Origin: Bacteroidales bacterium
GTDB taxonomy: Bacteria; Bacteroidota; Bacteroidia; Bacteroidales; UBA3824
Direction: 5' to 3'
DNA length: 42,840 nt
Assembly (NCBI GenBank): GCA_017412115.1
Contig: JAFPYR010000116.1
Coordinates: 1-42,840 of the forward strand
Positions 1 to 9,975 of this stretch are shown here, one piece after another. Made by a program: the position numbers and the translations under genes. How positions within the stretch are numbered: the first letter of the stretch is position 1; the number at the start of each line of letters is the position of its first letter. The notes under the pieces are model-generated. The model had not been told where the DNA came from. It saw only the letters and a program-made list of their open reading frames with translations, and searched no databases.

Positions 1-589
1 GTGTAGTTGTGAATTGCTTTCAAATTTTTAACTTTGCAATGTCAAAAACAACAAAGTTGCGCGGCGAGATTGATATGGTGTAGTTGTGAATTGCTTTCAA
101 ATTTTTAACTTTGCAATGTCAAAAACAACTTTATAGAAAAACGTATTAGGCTGTTTCTGTTGTGAATTGCTTTCAAATTTTTAACTTTGCAATGTCAAAA
201 ACAACTAAAAGGTGTATTTTCATCAATGTTGAGTTGTTGTGAATTGCTTTCAAATTTTTAACTTTGCAATGTCAAAAACAACTGCAAGAATGTACCTAAT
301 TTATAGTTAGGTGTTGTGAATTGCTTTCAAATTTTTAACTTTGCAATGTCAAAAACAACTACCATTAATCAACCATAAATAAAAGTTGTGTTGTGAATTG
401 CTTTCAAATTTTTAACTTTGCAATGTCAAAAACAACTGCCGTTAACGATATAATCGAAAACACTTTGTTGTGAATTGCTTTCAAATTTTTAACTTTGCAA
501 TGTCAAAAACAACTACCGTGGCGGCGGTTTCCGTTGCCGAAAGTTGTGAATTGCTTTCAAATTTTTAACTTTGCAATGTCAAAAACAAC
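1..589 (+). CRISPR. Type II-C CRISPR array, 8 visible repeats, cut by the left window edge
   Basis: Eight identical 47-bp repeats start at 6, 83, 159, 236, 313, 390, 467 and 543. Each begins GTTGTGAATTGC and ends CAAAAACAAC, and seven of eight are followed by T, so the unit could be called 48 bp. Spacers are 29-30 bp. Bases 1-5 are the end of a further spacer, so the array continues to the left. The first 18 bases after the initial G of each repeat are perfectly complementary to the anti-repeat of the tracrRNA at 6788-6805. This fixes crRNA polarity as plus strand, opposite to the cas genes, which is usual for II-C loci. The five bases before repeat 1 (GTGTA) equal the last five of the next spacer, a possible sign of a duplicated spacer unit. 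The last repeat next to cas2 is not degenerate. Confidence 0.98.
544..573 (+). promoter_or_regulatory. Repeat-embedded promoter (shown for last repeat; present in all eight)
   Basis: Within each repeat, positions 2-4 are TTG and positions 24-31 are TAACTTTG, separated by 19 bases. This matches the Bacteroidota housekeeping promoter (TTTG or TTG, 19-21 bases, TAnnTTTG). Transcription would start around repeat position 36-38, about 10 bases before the next spacer. Separate promoters in each repeat are known from Neisseria and Campylobacter II-C arrays; the Bacteroidota-style element here is read from sequence and start sites are not measured. Confidence 0.7.
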
Positions 590-667
590 TCAATATGGGT
601 TATTGATTGACATTCAACAAATTACAGAGATAAGACACAAATAAAAAAATGCTGTTTTTGACGAAAT

Positions 668-700
668 AAACCCCACCAAAAGGCGGGGTTTTCTTTTTTT
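668..700 (+). terminator. Rho-independent terminator downstream of the CRISPR array
   Basis: An AAACCCC stem pairs with GGGGTTT around a short A-rich loop and is followed by a T-rich run. It lies between the last repeat and the convergent cas2 gene, so it would end plus-strand pre-crRNA transcription. Confidence 0.85.
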
Positions 701-722
701 AAAAAGTAACCTCAAAGCAAAA

Positions 723-1993
<1,271 letters not shown>

Positions 1994-1998
1994 AATGA

Positions 1999-2029
1999 AA
2001 TTAATTAATTGGTTTTCAATTAATTAATT
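1999..2029 (-). promoter_or_regulatory. Perfect hairpin in the cas9-cas1 gap, next to the cas1 start
   Basis: AATTAATTAATTG and its exact reverse complement CAATTAATTAATT flank a five-base loop. The stem ends five bases before the cas1 ATG, so in the mRNA it would occupy the ribosome-landing zone. No proper T-run follows on the minus strand, which argues for translational control or RNA processing rather than termination. Confidence 0.55.
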
Positions 2030-2049
2030 CAAGATATGTGCCAAAATGG

Positions 2050-5000
2050 TTAAAGACCCACTTTTATTATGTTGCCTAATCTGTCAATTTTTAAAGGAGT
2101 GCAGATATTTTTTATCATTTCTCCTGTAATGGCTTTTTCATTTTTAGACTTTGGACTACCAACTCCATATTCGTCTTGGATTTTAAAGTAGTCTTCGCTG
2201 CCAAACAATTCTTTTTGGCGTTTTTTATTCATAGAGAAAATGACGTTTGCTGAATTATCGGGAACAAAATCCGATGTTACTCCATTGCAACTCACAAACT
2301 TATATATCCTTGCCTTATCAATAACAGATATACCATTTTGTAATTCTTCTTTCGTTGGTAAATATACCAAATCATTAGGCGATAGAACGAAAAGCAATTT
2401 TTCGTTTTGCGGAACAATATCCAATTCTTTCAAATAGTTTTCCAAATTATTTCGCCAATCTTTTGTGTATTTTTTCTGACAATCTATGACAGTATTTAAC
2501 GGCACTGTATAAAACGTGCGTTTTTTCTCGCCTTTTTCTATTGTTTCAAACACTGCAAAAAACAAATTTGTACCTTTTGCTGCTTCTACAAATTTTGCTG
2601 ATTTATTTCCTTTATTGCCGACAGCAAATTTTTCCGCCTTTTCATAAACACGAACTTTTAATATTGGTTGATGAGTTTTCACGTCATTCAGTTTCATAAT
2701 ATTCCGGTTCATCTCGTCAATACCATCGGGAGAAAAAGCAAGTTCAGGGTTGCCGCCTTTTGCCGCCAAATGTGCCAACAGAATTTTTTGAATGGCGGTA
2801 TCGGTTACACTATTCTCTATTTTATCCTTAGTGAAAGAGGTATCAATCGGTTTTCTTGTTGCAAAGTATCTGTTTTTTGGGTTGCCATTAGCGTCCAAGT
2901 CTTCTTGCGTAAAATAGTACATTTCAATTTTAGACAGATTGACATCCGACCAAACATCTTTGTTATCAGCAAAATACTTTTTGATGTATTTTGCATCGCG
3001 TCCCTCGTTCAATAATTTGATAATTTGTTCTTTCAAATCCTTGTCAACAATCATTTTGGGATTCTTCAAAACTTCATTTAGAGAAACGGGTCTCTTTAAT
3101 TTCAGATTAACCTCACCAAATACAGTTTCCTTGTGCATTGGCTGTCTGATTGCCCAACTATCGCCTTTGGTTTGTTTTACGGTTTCTTTTTTGCCGTTTT
3201 CAAAATGTTGGAAATGGTTTTTAGTTCGGTTGATAACACGCAAATTCTGTTTAAAACTTACAACGATATTTTGTAAGGCGTTATAAACATCAGTGGTAAA
3301 ATTTTCCCATGGTTTCAAAAACTCTTTTGCAACTTCTCTTTCTTCGCCCTTAATGATTGTTTTTTCATAACGACGGAGTTTACGCTGCAACTGATAACGG
3401 TTGGCATTATGTTTGGAATGTGCCGCTTCATTGTTCAAAAGGTTTACATGGTCGCGTGTTGTACACGCAATCACTATTGCATCCATAGCGTGATGACGGT
3501 GGTCAATACGCTTTTTGCTGAAACCTTTTTGCAATTCAAATGGCATCACCGGAATTTCGTGTCCTTCGGCACTTGTAGTGGTGAAACAATCTTTGCTCGT
3601 CAGTTCGTTCAAGCGACGAAACCGTGGTAAAACAATGCTGTTCCAGACATCGTTTACGCCCCAGTCTTTTTTCAAACGGTCGGTGATTGCACCGTTGCAT
3701 GAAATCAGATTTTTGGAAACCGCTTCTTGTTCAAGTTCTCCCTTTGAATCTTTCTCGCGGACAATGTTCGATAAAAGACCTTTGACTAATTTGCTGATAT
3801 AACGGCTGTCATTAAGTTGTCGTTCAATGAAACCGTCAGGAATATCATCCATCAAAAGTTTTTTCATTTTAGCGCGATTGTTGGAATAATGCTCTTTAAC
3901 AAAATCTTCGTAATGTGAAACCTCGAATATTGTAACAATTTTTCCTTGGCTTAATTGTACTTTCTCTCCATGATGATTCTTTATAAATTCATAGCCAAGT
4001 TGTCTGTCTTTCAATTTGTTGACTTCCGCCTCGCAGATTACTTTGTTGCTAAAAGAATCGTCAAAATATCTTGACTGAGGAATCACGTGTTCAATTTCGT
4101 AATCATCAGTAAACAGCCTTGAAAATGAAATTTGCTCTCCCGTATAAGGCGAGCGGTATTTCTGTTCAAGCCAACATTTATAACGTATGATGTCGTTTTT
4201 TGACGGTTGCGCTTGTTTTGAAATTTTAGAAACAAACTCAAATTCTTTGTCATCCTTTGAAAGATTGTCAAGTGCGTTTTCTTCATAAATTCTCAAAATA
4301 TCCTGCTGACTCGGAGAATACGGACGAACATTTTGGATTTTTTCATCGTTCATAAACTCCATAAGCATTGCTTTAATCCGCAAATTTGTATTTTCGTTTT
4401 GCTGGATTTTTTCTGTCATTTGCTTGCGCTTTTCGGCAGGATTTTTCATTTCACGACCGAGTTCAAGGTGAATTTCGTCAATATGTCCTTCTTGTTTCCA
4501 AATGTCGCGAACGGTGCGCAAAGTTTCCAAAACAACTTGTTCTACGATAGGATTGCGCAACGAATGTTGTTTAAATTTTTTCAAATAACCGTCAATATCT
4601 TCGGGCGTTTCCCATTTGCGAATTTCCTTCGATTCGGAATGACGGTCGTAAATAATGTAGCAAGCAAGCCACACGGGGAGACCTTTAAAATGACTTTCAT
4701 CTGTCAAATTAATTGCTTTGTCCCTTACACGGTTTTTAATAGTTTCATCGTATTCACCTGTAATTATTTTTTGTATACGGTCTTTTGTTTTAGAATCAAT
4801 ATCGTTAAAATTCCAGTATTTACCAGTTCTCATCAAAGGCAAAAGTTTTTTGATTGCTTTCTCGGAATAAGAACCGTACTCCTTTTTAAAAGGTTTGATT
4901 TTGCAGAAACTTTCAACAAAGTTGTCTCCAAATCCGTGCTTTGACGCAAATTTCTTAATAGCGGAAGTAAATTCGATTTTGTCATCAACGGAATATAAAA

Positions 5001-6708
5001 TATGCCACAAGGACATTTCAATTTCGTGTGAAAGAAAGTTAGAATCTATACCGCATTTATTCAATGCCGTAAGAATTGCTGCTCGTGTTTCGTTGCACGG
5101 ATATTCTTTTTCCTCTACGTAATTCCAACGGTACGGATATTGGTCTTTGCCTTTTTCTTTTTTCACCTTAAAATAAGAATTCAGCAAAGTATCCTGTTTG
5201 ATAACAGCCCTGTCGTTGAGCCAGTCGAACAATTTTACTAAATCATTTTCATTTTTGATAAATTCACAAGTTACATCAACATCTACTTGAAGTTTTTCTT
5301 CCGGTTTACTTGTAAAAAGATTTAATTGTCCGTCATTTGTTTTGCGTTCGCGTTGATATATTTTCAAATTTTGAACGAATTGCCACAGCCTGAATTCTTG
5401 AAAATACGGATTTGATTTAGCAATACATTTTACTGGATATTCGTTGCCGTCTTTGCCTTTGTGCGATTCATACGGACAGTCGCTTATCAACGATTTTTTT
5501 GTTTTCAACGGACGCTGATAAAACAAAATGTCGTTAATAAAGAAATTTGTAAAACCAATTTTCGTTATATTGTTGCGATGTGGCTCGTTGTTAGGGTACA
5601 ACACTTCAATACAATCATTAAAGAGTTGTTCGTTTTGCAGTTCAGAAATGTATTTATTCTGAAAATCAAGTATTTGTCTTAGTTCTTCTTTATAATACTT
5701 TCTTTCGATGGTGCGTACAAGTTTTCCTATGATTTTTTGGTCGCGATTTTGTAGCAATGCATCATAAATGTAACAACCGACGGTTTTTTGGCTTTTGTCG
5801 ATGTTGTTTTCTGTACGAAGTTTTATTTTGGAATACATAGCCGCTTTTCGTTTGGCATCCATGGCTTCAATTTCCTCGTTTGTGGGCAGAAAGGACAATT
5901 CATTTTTTACACTACCGTCTTTTAAAGTAGTCGTTTTCAGTATAAAATCTTTTGCTTCCCCACACCATGACGATACGTCATTGTAAAATGCAGCACGATA
6001 TGTTAATCCATTATCAAGCGGCATTTCGTACCAATATTTGTTATATTTTTTATCTTTTTCTGTCTTTTTTACGGACAAAATTTTAGCACTTATTATTTCT
6101 ATTTTTTCATTTGTTTTTTCTTCTTCCGTTTCTTCACGCAACTGATAATATCCGCGTTTTTGATTGAATTGTAAAAGAATCCACGCAAGTTCTTCCTTGG
6201 TAATTGGTTCTGACAATGCTTTTTTGCGCAAATAGTATATAGTCCAATCGTAAGGAACTTGTTTATTTTTCTCTACAAGTTGCGGCTGATTTTTTGCAAA
6301 ATCTTTCAGCATCTCATCAAATGAATCCTGAAAAATAAATTCCATTTTTCCGTCTTCATTTTTTCTCCATGGCAATTTTGGTTCGCTATCGTCAACGAAT
6401 TTTCCAAAACCGTTGATTTTTTCAGCAAAATGCGTCGGTAAGAAATTCATCAGTTTGAGAACACGCAACAAACGCTCACGGCGTTGTAAATTGCGTTCAC
6501 GTAAGCGACGCACACCACGGTATTCAGTTCGCTTCGCCGTTTGAGATACTGAATTACCATTGTCAAAATTACCCAAAATATCGGCAGACATCGGTATAAT
6601 TCTGCTGCCGCAAGCATTGATATTTAAGGCGGTGTTATTTTCATCGGCGTTCACTACCGCCCAACCTATTGAATTTGTTCCTAAATCGAGTCCTAATATC
6701 TTTTTCAT
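2050..6708 (-). CDS. cas9: CRISPR-associated endonuclease Cas9, subtype II-C, 1552 residues
   Basis: RNA-guided DNA endonuclease. RuvC-I is GLDLGTNSIGWAVV with D8. An Arg-rich bridge helix (RGVRRLRERNLQRRERLL) follows near residue 65. RuvC-II is HLELGREMKN with E749. The HNH domain is EIEHVIPQSRYFDDSFSNK with H874, N888 and N897. RuvC-III is HRHHAMDAIVIA with H1073 and D1076. The residue before the HNH histidine is Glu (E873), where many Cas9s have Asp. All nuclease residues are present, so it should be active. It is long for II-C, with a large recognition lobe and roughly 470 residues after RuvC-III for the wedge and PAM-interacting parts. The frame stays open for 41 codons upstream, but MKKILGLDLG is the true family start; the extension only reads antisense through the tracrRNA. 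Confidence 0.98.
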   Translation of the reverse strand: MKKILGLDLGTNSIGWAVVNADENNTALNINACGSRIIPMSADILGNFDNGNSVSQTAKRTEYRGVRRLRERNLQRRERLLRVLKLMNFLPTHFAEKINGFGKFVDDSEPKLPWRKNEDGKMEFIFQDSFDEMLKDFAKNQPQLVEKNKQVPYDWTIYYLRKKALSEPITKEELAWILLQFNQKRGYYQLREETEEEKTNEKIEIISAKILSVKKTEKDKKYNKYWYEMPLDNGLTYRAAFYNDVSSWCGEAKDFILKTTTLKDGSVKNELSFLPTNEEIEAMDAKRKAAMYSKIKLRTENNIDKSQKTVGCYIYDALLQNRDQKIIGKLVRTIERKYYKEELRQILDFQNKYISELQNEQLFNDCIEVLYPNNEPHRNNITKIGFTNFFINDILFYQRPLKTKKSLISDCPYESHKGKDGNEYPVKCIAKSNPYFQEFRLWQFVQNLKIYQRERKTNDGQLNLFTSKPEEKLQVDVDVTCEFIKNENDLVKLFDWLNDRAVIKQDTLLNSYFKVKKEKGKDQYPYRWNYVEEKEYPCNETRAAILTALNKCGIDSNFLSHEIEMSLWHILYSVDDKIEFTSAIKKFASKHGFGDNFVESFCKIKPFKKEYGSYSEKAIKKLLPLMRTGKYWNFNDIDSKTKDRIQKIITGEYDETIKNRVRDKAINLTDESHFKGLPVWLACYIIYDRHSESKEIRKWETPEDIDGYLKKFKQHSLRNPIVEQVVLETLRTVRDIWKQEGHIDEIHLELGREMKNPAEKRKQMTEKIQQNENTNLRIKAMLMEFMNDEKIQNVRPYSPSQQDILRIYEENALDNLSKDDKEFEFVSKISKQAQPSKNDIIRYKCWLEQKYRSPYTGEQISFSRLFTDDYEIEHVIPQSRYFDDSFSNKVICEAEVNKLKDRQLGYEFIKNHHGEKVQLSQGKIVTIFEVSHYEDFVKEHYSNNRAKMKKLLMDDIPDGFIERQLNDSRYISKLVKGLLSNIVREKDSKGELEQEAVSKNLISCNGAITDRLKKDWGVNDVWNSIVLPRFRRLNELTSKDCFTTTSAEGHEIPVMPFELQKGFSKKRIDHRHHAMDAIVIACTTRDHVNLLNNEAAHSKHNANRYQLQRKLRRYEKTIIKGEEREVAKEFLKPWENFTTDVYNALQNIVVSFKQNLRVINRTKNHFQHFENGKKETVKQTKGDSWAIRQPMHKETVFGEVNLKLKRPVSLNEVLKNPKMIVDKDLKEQIIKLLNEGRDAKYIKKYFADNKDVWSDVNLSKIEMYYFTQEDLDANGNPKNRYFATRKPIDTSFTKDKIENSVTDTAIQKILLAHLAAKGGNPELAFSPDGIDEMNRNIMKLNDVKTHQPILKVRVYEKAEKFAVGNKGNKSAKFVEAAKGTNLFFAVFETIEKGEKKRTFYTVPLNTVIDCQKKYTKDWRNNLENYLKELDIVPQNEKLLFVLSPNDLVYLPTKEELQNGISVIDKARIYKFVSCNGVTSDFVPDNSANVIFSMNKKRQKELFGSEDYFKIQDEYGVGSPKSKNEKAITGEMIKNICTPLKIDRLGNIIKVGL

Positions 6709-6746
6709 GGTTGTTAAAAATTTTTTTTCAAAAAAATGAAAAAAAA

Positions 6747-6778
6747 TTTGATTGTCAAAAAAAATATTTGTAGATTTG
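6747..6778 (+). promoter_or_regulatory. tracrRNA promoter
   Basis: TTTG (6747-6750), a 20-base gap and TAGATTTG (6771-6778) give a full Bacteroidota housekeeping promoter. The start would be near 6784, a few bases before the anti-repeat, which fits a tracrRNA. Confidence 0.85.
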
Positions 6779-6783
6779 CAACA

Positions 6784-6869
6784 TAATTTTGAAAGCAATT
6801 CACAATAAGGATTATTCCGTTGTGAAAACATTAGGTTTGCCCTCGTCCTTCAACGGGGGCATTTTTTTT
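6784..6869 (+). ncRNA. tracrRNA
   Basis: The RNA carries an anti-repeat (6788-6805) perfectly complementary to 18 bases at the 5' side of the CRISPR repeat, with one more possible G-U pair. A short nexus-like region (AAGGATTATTCCG) follows. It ends in a rho-independent terminator: an eight-pair stem (6839-6846 with 6853-6860), loop CCTTCA, and eight T. It is divergent from cas9 and pairs with crRNA for Cas9 loading and RNase III processing. The ends are predicted from the promoter and the T-run. On the opposite strand the resemblance to the CRISPR repeat goes beyond the pairing segment, to TATGTTGCAA, so the locus looks like a decayed repeat. Confidence 0.93.
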
Positions 6870-6902
6870 ATTACAACACATCATCCAACACTCCCCGTGT
6901 GT

Positions 6903-7988
6903 TTAATTTATATGCTGAAAAAATTCCATAATATCGTCCCATGTTTTGTACGGGGATTGTCCGAACTGAAGAAAACCTCCCATAAACTCTTTCGCTCCGT
7001 TATAAATGCGGTCATCAATCAAATAATCTCCGTAATTCAAATTTTTGTGATGAGATAAAATCAGACGACGGAATGAAGGCACTCCTAACCATTTTTTTAC
7101 ACACTGTAATTTGTCAGACCAAGCAGACGGATTAGCAAAAGGCGCACTTGAGAGAATATACGTGTCGTATTTCAACGACAATGTCCTAAACGCTTTTACA
7201 GCACTCGGCATAGCCTCAAGCCTTGAAAAATAACCCGGAATATCCCAAATATGACCTTCGTATTGTTTTAACTCGGCTTCCGTACATTTGTGAACCCCGT
7301 TATGAAAATCCACCAAAGTATCGTCCAAATCAATATAAAGTATTTGCCGCTGACGATTGTTTAATTTATCGTCAATCCAATGAATTACAGGAATAACCGA
7401 ATTTTGCAAAACGCTGTCATTAAGACGATGTTCTCCGTCAAAAGTTATTGCATTCATATATTTCCCTGCAAACATATCAAAAGTATGAACGAGCGGGTCT
7501 TTGTCGCCGAAAAGTCCATAAACAAGCGTTCTGTGTTCTTCAACAGAAATATTTGAAAAACTATTTTTCATCACTTGTTTGAACTCGTCCATAATGTCCT
7601 GATTAACCCAAAACTCAGTTTGACCGTCTTTACGTGGATTGAGCCATTTTTGTTTTCCCAAGCCGTGAAGAGATTTCAATGTGTCGCCCATCTGAAAGGC
7701 TGGATTAACAAGTATGCGGTAAAAACCGTACAACTGTTCGGCATAAAAACCGCCCATCGAAGTTCCGATTATTAAATCAGGCTTTTGTTCGTTACAGATT
7801 TTATGCAACAAGTCCATGGCCTGAAGCGGACTTACAGGCAAATCAGGAGCAATAATTTCAGCATTAGGCAACAAAATTCTAAGGCTTTTAACCGTTCCGC
7901 TCGCACCCGAAGAGGCAAAGCCGTGAACATACAAAATTTTTCTACCCGACATCATTTCGGGATATTGTAAATAGTTTTGGTTTTCCAT
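6903..7988 (-). CDS. YqiA-like alpha/beta hydrolase fused to NT5C-type 5'-nucleotidase
   Basis: A two-domain protein of 361 residues. Residues about 15-205 resemble the YqiA/YcfP esterases: strand ILYVHGFASSG, nucleophile Ser77 in GTSMGG, acid in FGDKDPLV, and His187 in GEHR. Residues about 215-361 are a HAD phosphatase of the 5'(3')-deoxyribonucleotidase type: DLDDTLVDFH (nucleophile D220, D222), ILSSAPF, the Lys of SHHKNL, and DDR. Both active sites look intact. The frame is open nine codons further, but a promoter places the transcript start near 8007, so ATG 7988 (MENQNYL) is chosen. Substrates cannot be told from sequence. The gene is divergent from the outer-membrane protein at 8114. 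Confidence 0.85.
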   Translation of the reverse strand: MENQNYLQYPEMMSGRKILYVHGFASSGASGTVKSLRILLPNAEIIAPDLPVSPLQAMDLLHKICNEQKPDLIIGTSMGGFYAEQLYGFYRILVNPAFQMGDTLKSLHGLGKQKWLNPRKDGQTEFWVNQDIMDEFKQVMKNSFSNISVEEHRTLVYGLFGDKDPLVHTFDMFAGKYMNAITFDGEHRLNDSVLQNSVIPVIHWIDDKLNNRQRQILYIDLDDTLVDFHNGVHKCTEAELKQYEGHIWDIPGYFSRLEAMPSAVKAFRTLSLKYDTYILSSAPFANPSAWSDKLQCVKKWLGVPSFRRLILSHHKNLNYGDYLIDDRIYNGAKEFMGGFLQFGQSPYKTWDDIMEFFQHIN

Positions 7989-8012
7989 TTCTCTTTTTTT
8001 TACTGCTTTTGG

Positions 8013-8043
8013 CAAATTTAATAACTAAAGGTCAAATATACAA
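8013..8043 (-). promoter_or_regulatory. Promoter of the hydrolase-nucleotidase fusion gene
   Basis: On the minus strand, TTG (8041-8043), a 20-base gap and TAAATTTG (8013-8020). The predicted start near 8007 lies downstream of the upstream Met codon and decides for ATG 7988, with a leader of about 20 bases. Confidence 0.75.
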
Positions 8044-8073
8044 GAAAAAATTTTTCAGATAAAATTCTTTTCT

Positions 8074-8081
8074 TACCTTTG
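8074..8081 (+). promoter_or_regulatory. -7 element upstream of the outer-membrane receptor-like gene
   Basis: TACCTTTG is an exact TAnnTTTG match, 33 bases before the ATG at 8114. No clear TTTG is seen at the -33 position, only a T-run near 8051. Confidence 0.6.
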
Positions 8082-8113
8082 CCCAACAGATATATAACAA
8101 ATATTAATAAAAA

Positions 8114-9958
8114 ATGAAAAAACTAACTGCCTTAGTCCTATCATTAGGAGCAATGATTAACACCACAGAAATCCTTGCACAAGAAAATTATGATGAAGAA
8201 AAACACCAATACGGACTTGTATCAGAAGAACCAGTCATAGAACACAGAGCTGACAGAGTTTTAATATTTCCGCAAAGAATGGTTCTAAACGATGACATTA
8301 CTGTCATGGATCTCTTAATGATGTTTCCTGAAGCTCTCTCCCGCAATTACGAAAACCTTGATGACCGTTATGTAGTCCGCGTAGAAAACTACAATTACGA
8401 GGCTGACATAAGAATTTTTCTCTCAACCCTCAAAGCCAAATACGTTGAAAAAATTCAAGTCTGCGACAACCCCGATGTTATGAAAGGAAGAAAAAACCTC
8501 GGCGGCGTTATTGATATCAACATGGTAAGAGGCGCATTAGAAAAAGATGTTTATATCGGCGGCGAATGCAATACAAGAGGTCTTAAACATGCCCCAATCG
8601 CAAACGTAATTTACGGAAACGGAAAGACAGATATTCTGCTTACGGCAAGTTTAACCGATGATTCACGTTTAGGAAACTACAATGCTACCTCACGTTGCGC
8701 TGCTAAAATCAACACCGCACTCAACGAAAACCACAATTTGATGTACGATATTGCCGCCCGTTACGGACACAGCTCTTGGGACGGTTTCACTGATTCAAGA
8801 TTTTACGGCGGACAAATTCAATACGACGGCATTTTCAACGAAAAAGGAACGATGCTGACAGTCTCTGCCGATGTGGAATATTACGACGACGGCTTTGTAT
8901 CTCAATCATCAGAGCCACTGGCTAATTCACAACGCAACAAAGAGGTTTGGCAAGTCTATATCGTGGAGCTCAACACTCCTATCGCTGAAGGTTTGGACCT
9001 TTGCGCAGGTTGGGAAGGCGATTATGCTAACACTAATCTCAACTTCAAACAACAACTCGCTTTAAGCAACATAGAAAGACAAGACATCGCTACGGCTTTC
9101 AAATTAAAAGATTTAACGAATGATTTCGCAGTAAAAGACCGTTTTGAAACTTGCAACAACGACGCTTATTTACAATTCGATTATTCCAAAGGACCTTGGT
9201 CTTTTTCTGTCGGCGACCGCGTTATGTTTTTTCATTATGGTTACAAAAACGATATCAATAATACCAACGAAAAAAATAATCCCGCTTATAATCTGGCAGT
9301 CGCAAGTGCTATTCTAAAACCGAATTATCACCATCAAATTCAAGGAGCATATTACAGACGTTTTGTAACGCCTAACTCTTACGATACTCACAATTATCTG
9401 CATTTTGATACTGACGGCAAAAGCATTACAACGGGAAATCCTAATCTTGATTATCAACCGGCTGATGTTTACCGCGTTTCGTACACTTACACAGGTCAAA
9501 AAATCTGGGCTTCAATTATCGGACGCTATATCGAGACCAACGATATTGTTATTGACACAGAAAATACTTTCAATGACATTCCCGTTGCAACATGGACAAA
9601 CGACAAAGCCTCTTGCGGCATTACCAATATTGACGCGAGCCTTACTTTAACGCAAGGAGCTTTAACACTTGTTTGCGGCGGAAGTTTCTACAACAAGAAT
9701 CATCACGGCGAAAATCTTTCATACGGTTATGCACGTCTTGCTCCCTCATTACGTTTACCCGGAAAATGGAGATTTGACGCTCAGGCACTTTGGTGCAGCG
9801 ACAAAACATTGGAAAAAATTACGACAGACAGCAATTTTTACGGAATGTTATCAGCACAAAAAACATTCGGAGAACATTTGAGTTTTGCAGCTCAATGGCA
9901 TGATATATTTTGCAAAGATTTAAGCACAGTAAATTTTAGACTTTTATATTATTTTTAA
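8114..9958 (+). CDS. TonB-dependent-receptor-like outer-membrane beta-barrel protein
   Basis: The 614-residue protein starts with a signal peptide (cleavage likely after ILAQ). Residues about 40-140 look like a receptor plug domain (ITVMDLLMMFPEAL, then GGVIDINM at its end). The rest is alternating amphipathic strands typical of a 22-strand barrel, ending in the aromatic strand LLYYF used by the BAM machinery. There is no N-terminal carboxypeptidase-like repeat and no SusD partner, so it is not a classical SusC. It may carry a ligand across the outer membrane or be a receptor-like protein without transport. It is followed 17 bases later by the solute-binding lipoprotein gene and probably cotranscribed with it, which suggests a joint uptake or sensing role. 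The ligand is unknown. Confidence 0.75.
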   Translation: MKKLTALVLSLGAMINTTEILAQENYDEEKHQYGLVSEEPVIEHRADRVLIFPQRMVLNDDITVMDLLMMFPEALSRNYENLDDRYVVRVENYNYEADIRIFLSTLKAKYVEKIQVCDNPDVMKGRKNLGGVIDINMVRGALEKDVYIGGECNTRGLKHAPIANVIYGNGKTDILLTASLTDDSRLGNYNATSRCAAKINTALNENHNLMYDIAARYGHSSWDGFTDSRFYGGQIQYDGIFNEKGTMLTVSADVEYYDDGFVSQSSEPLANSQRNKEVWQVYIVELNTPIAEGLDLCAGWEGDYANTNLNFKQQLALSNIERQDIATAFKLKDLTNDFAVKDRFETCNNDAYLQFDYSKGPWSFSVGDRVMFFHYGYKNDINNTNEKNNPAYNLAVASAILKPNYHHQIQGAYYRRFVTPNSYDTHNYLHFDTDGKSITTGNPNLDYQPADVYRVSYTYTGQKIWASIIGRYIETNDIVIDTENTFNDIPVATWTNDKASCGITNIDASLTLTQGALTLVCGGSFYNKNHHGENLSYGYARLAPSLRLPGKWRFDAQALWCSDKTLEKITTDSNFYGMLSAQKTFGEHLSFAAQWHDIFCKDLSTVNFRLLYYF

Positions 9959-9975
9959 TCAAACACCCAATAATC

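Noticed and set aside
590..667. CRISPR leader next to cas2
   Set aside because: crRNA polarity from the tracrRNA match places this on the downstream side of the array, and it ends in a terminator; whether new spacers enter here cannot be told from sequence.
6709..6831. Forty-one-codon N-terminal extension of the cas9 frame
   Set aside because: It runs antisense through the tracrRNA and its promoter; MKKILGLDLG is the family start and has D8 at the usual place.
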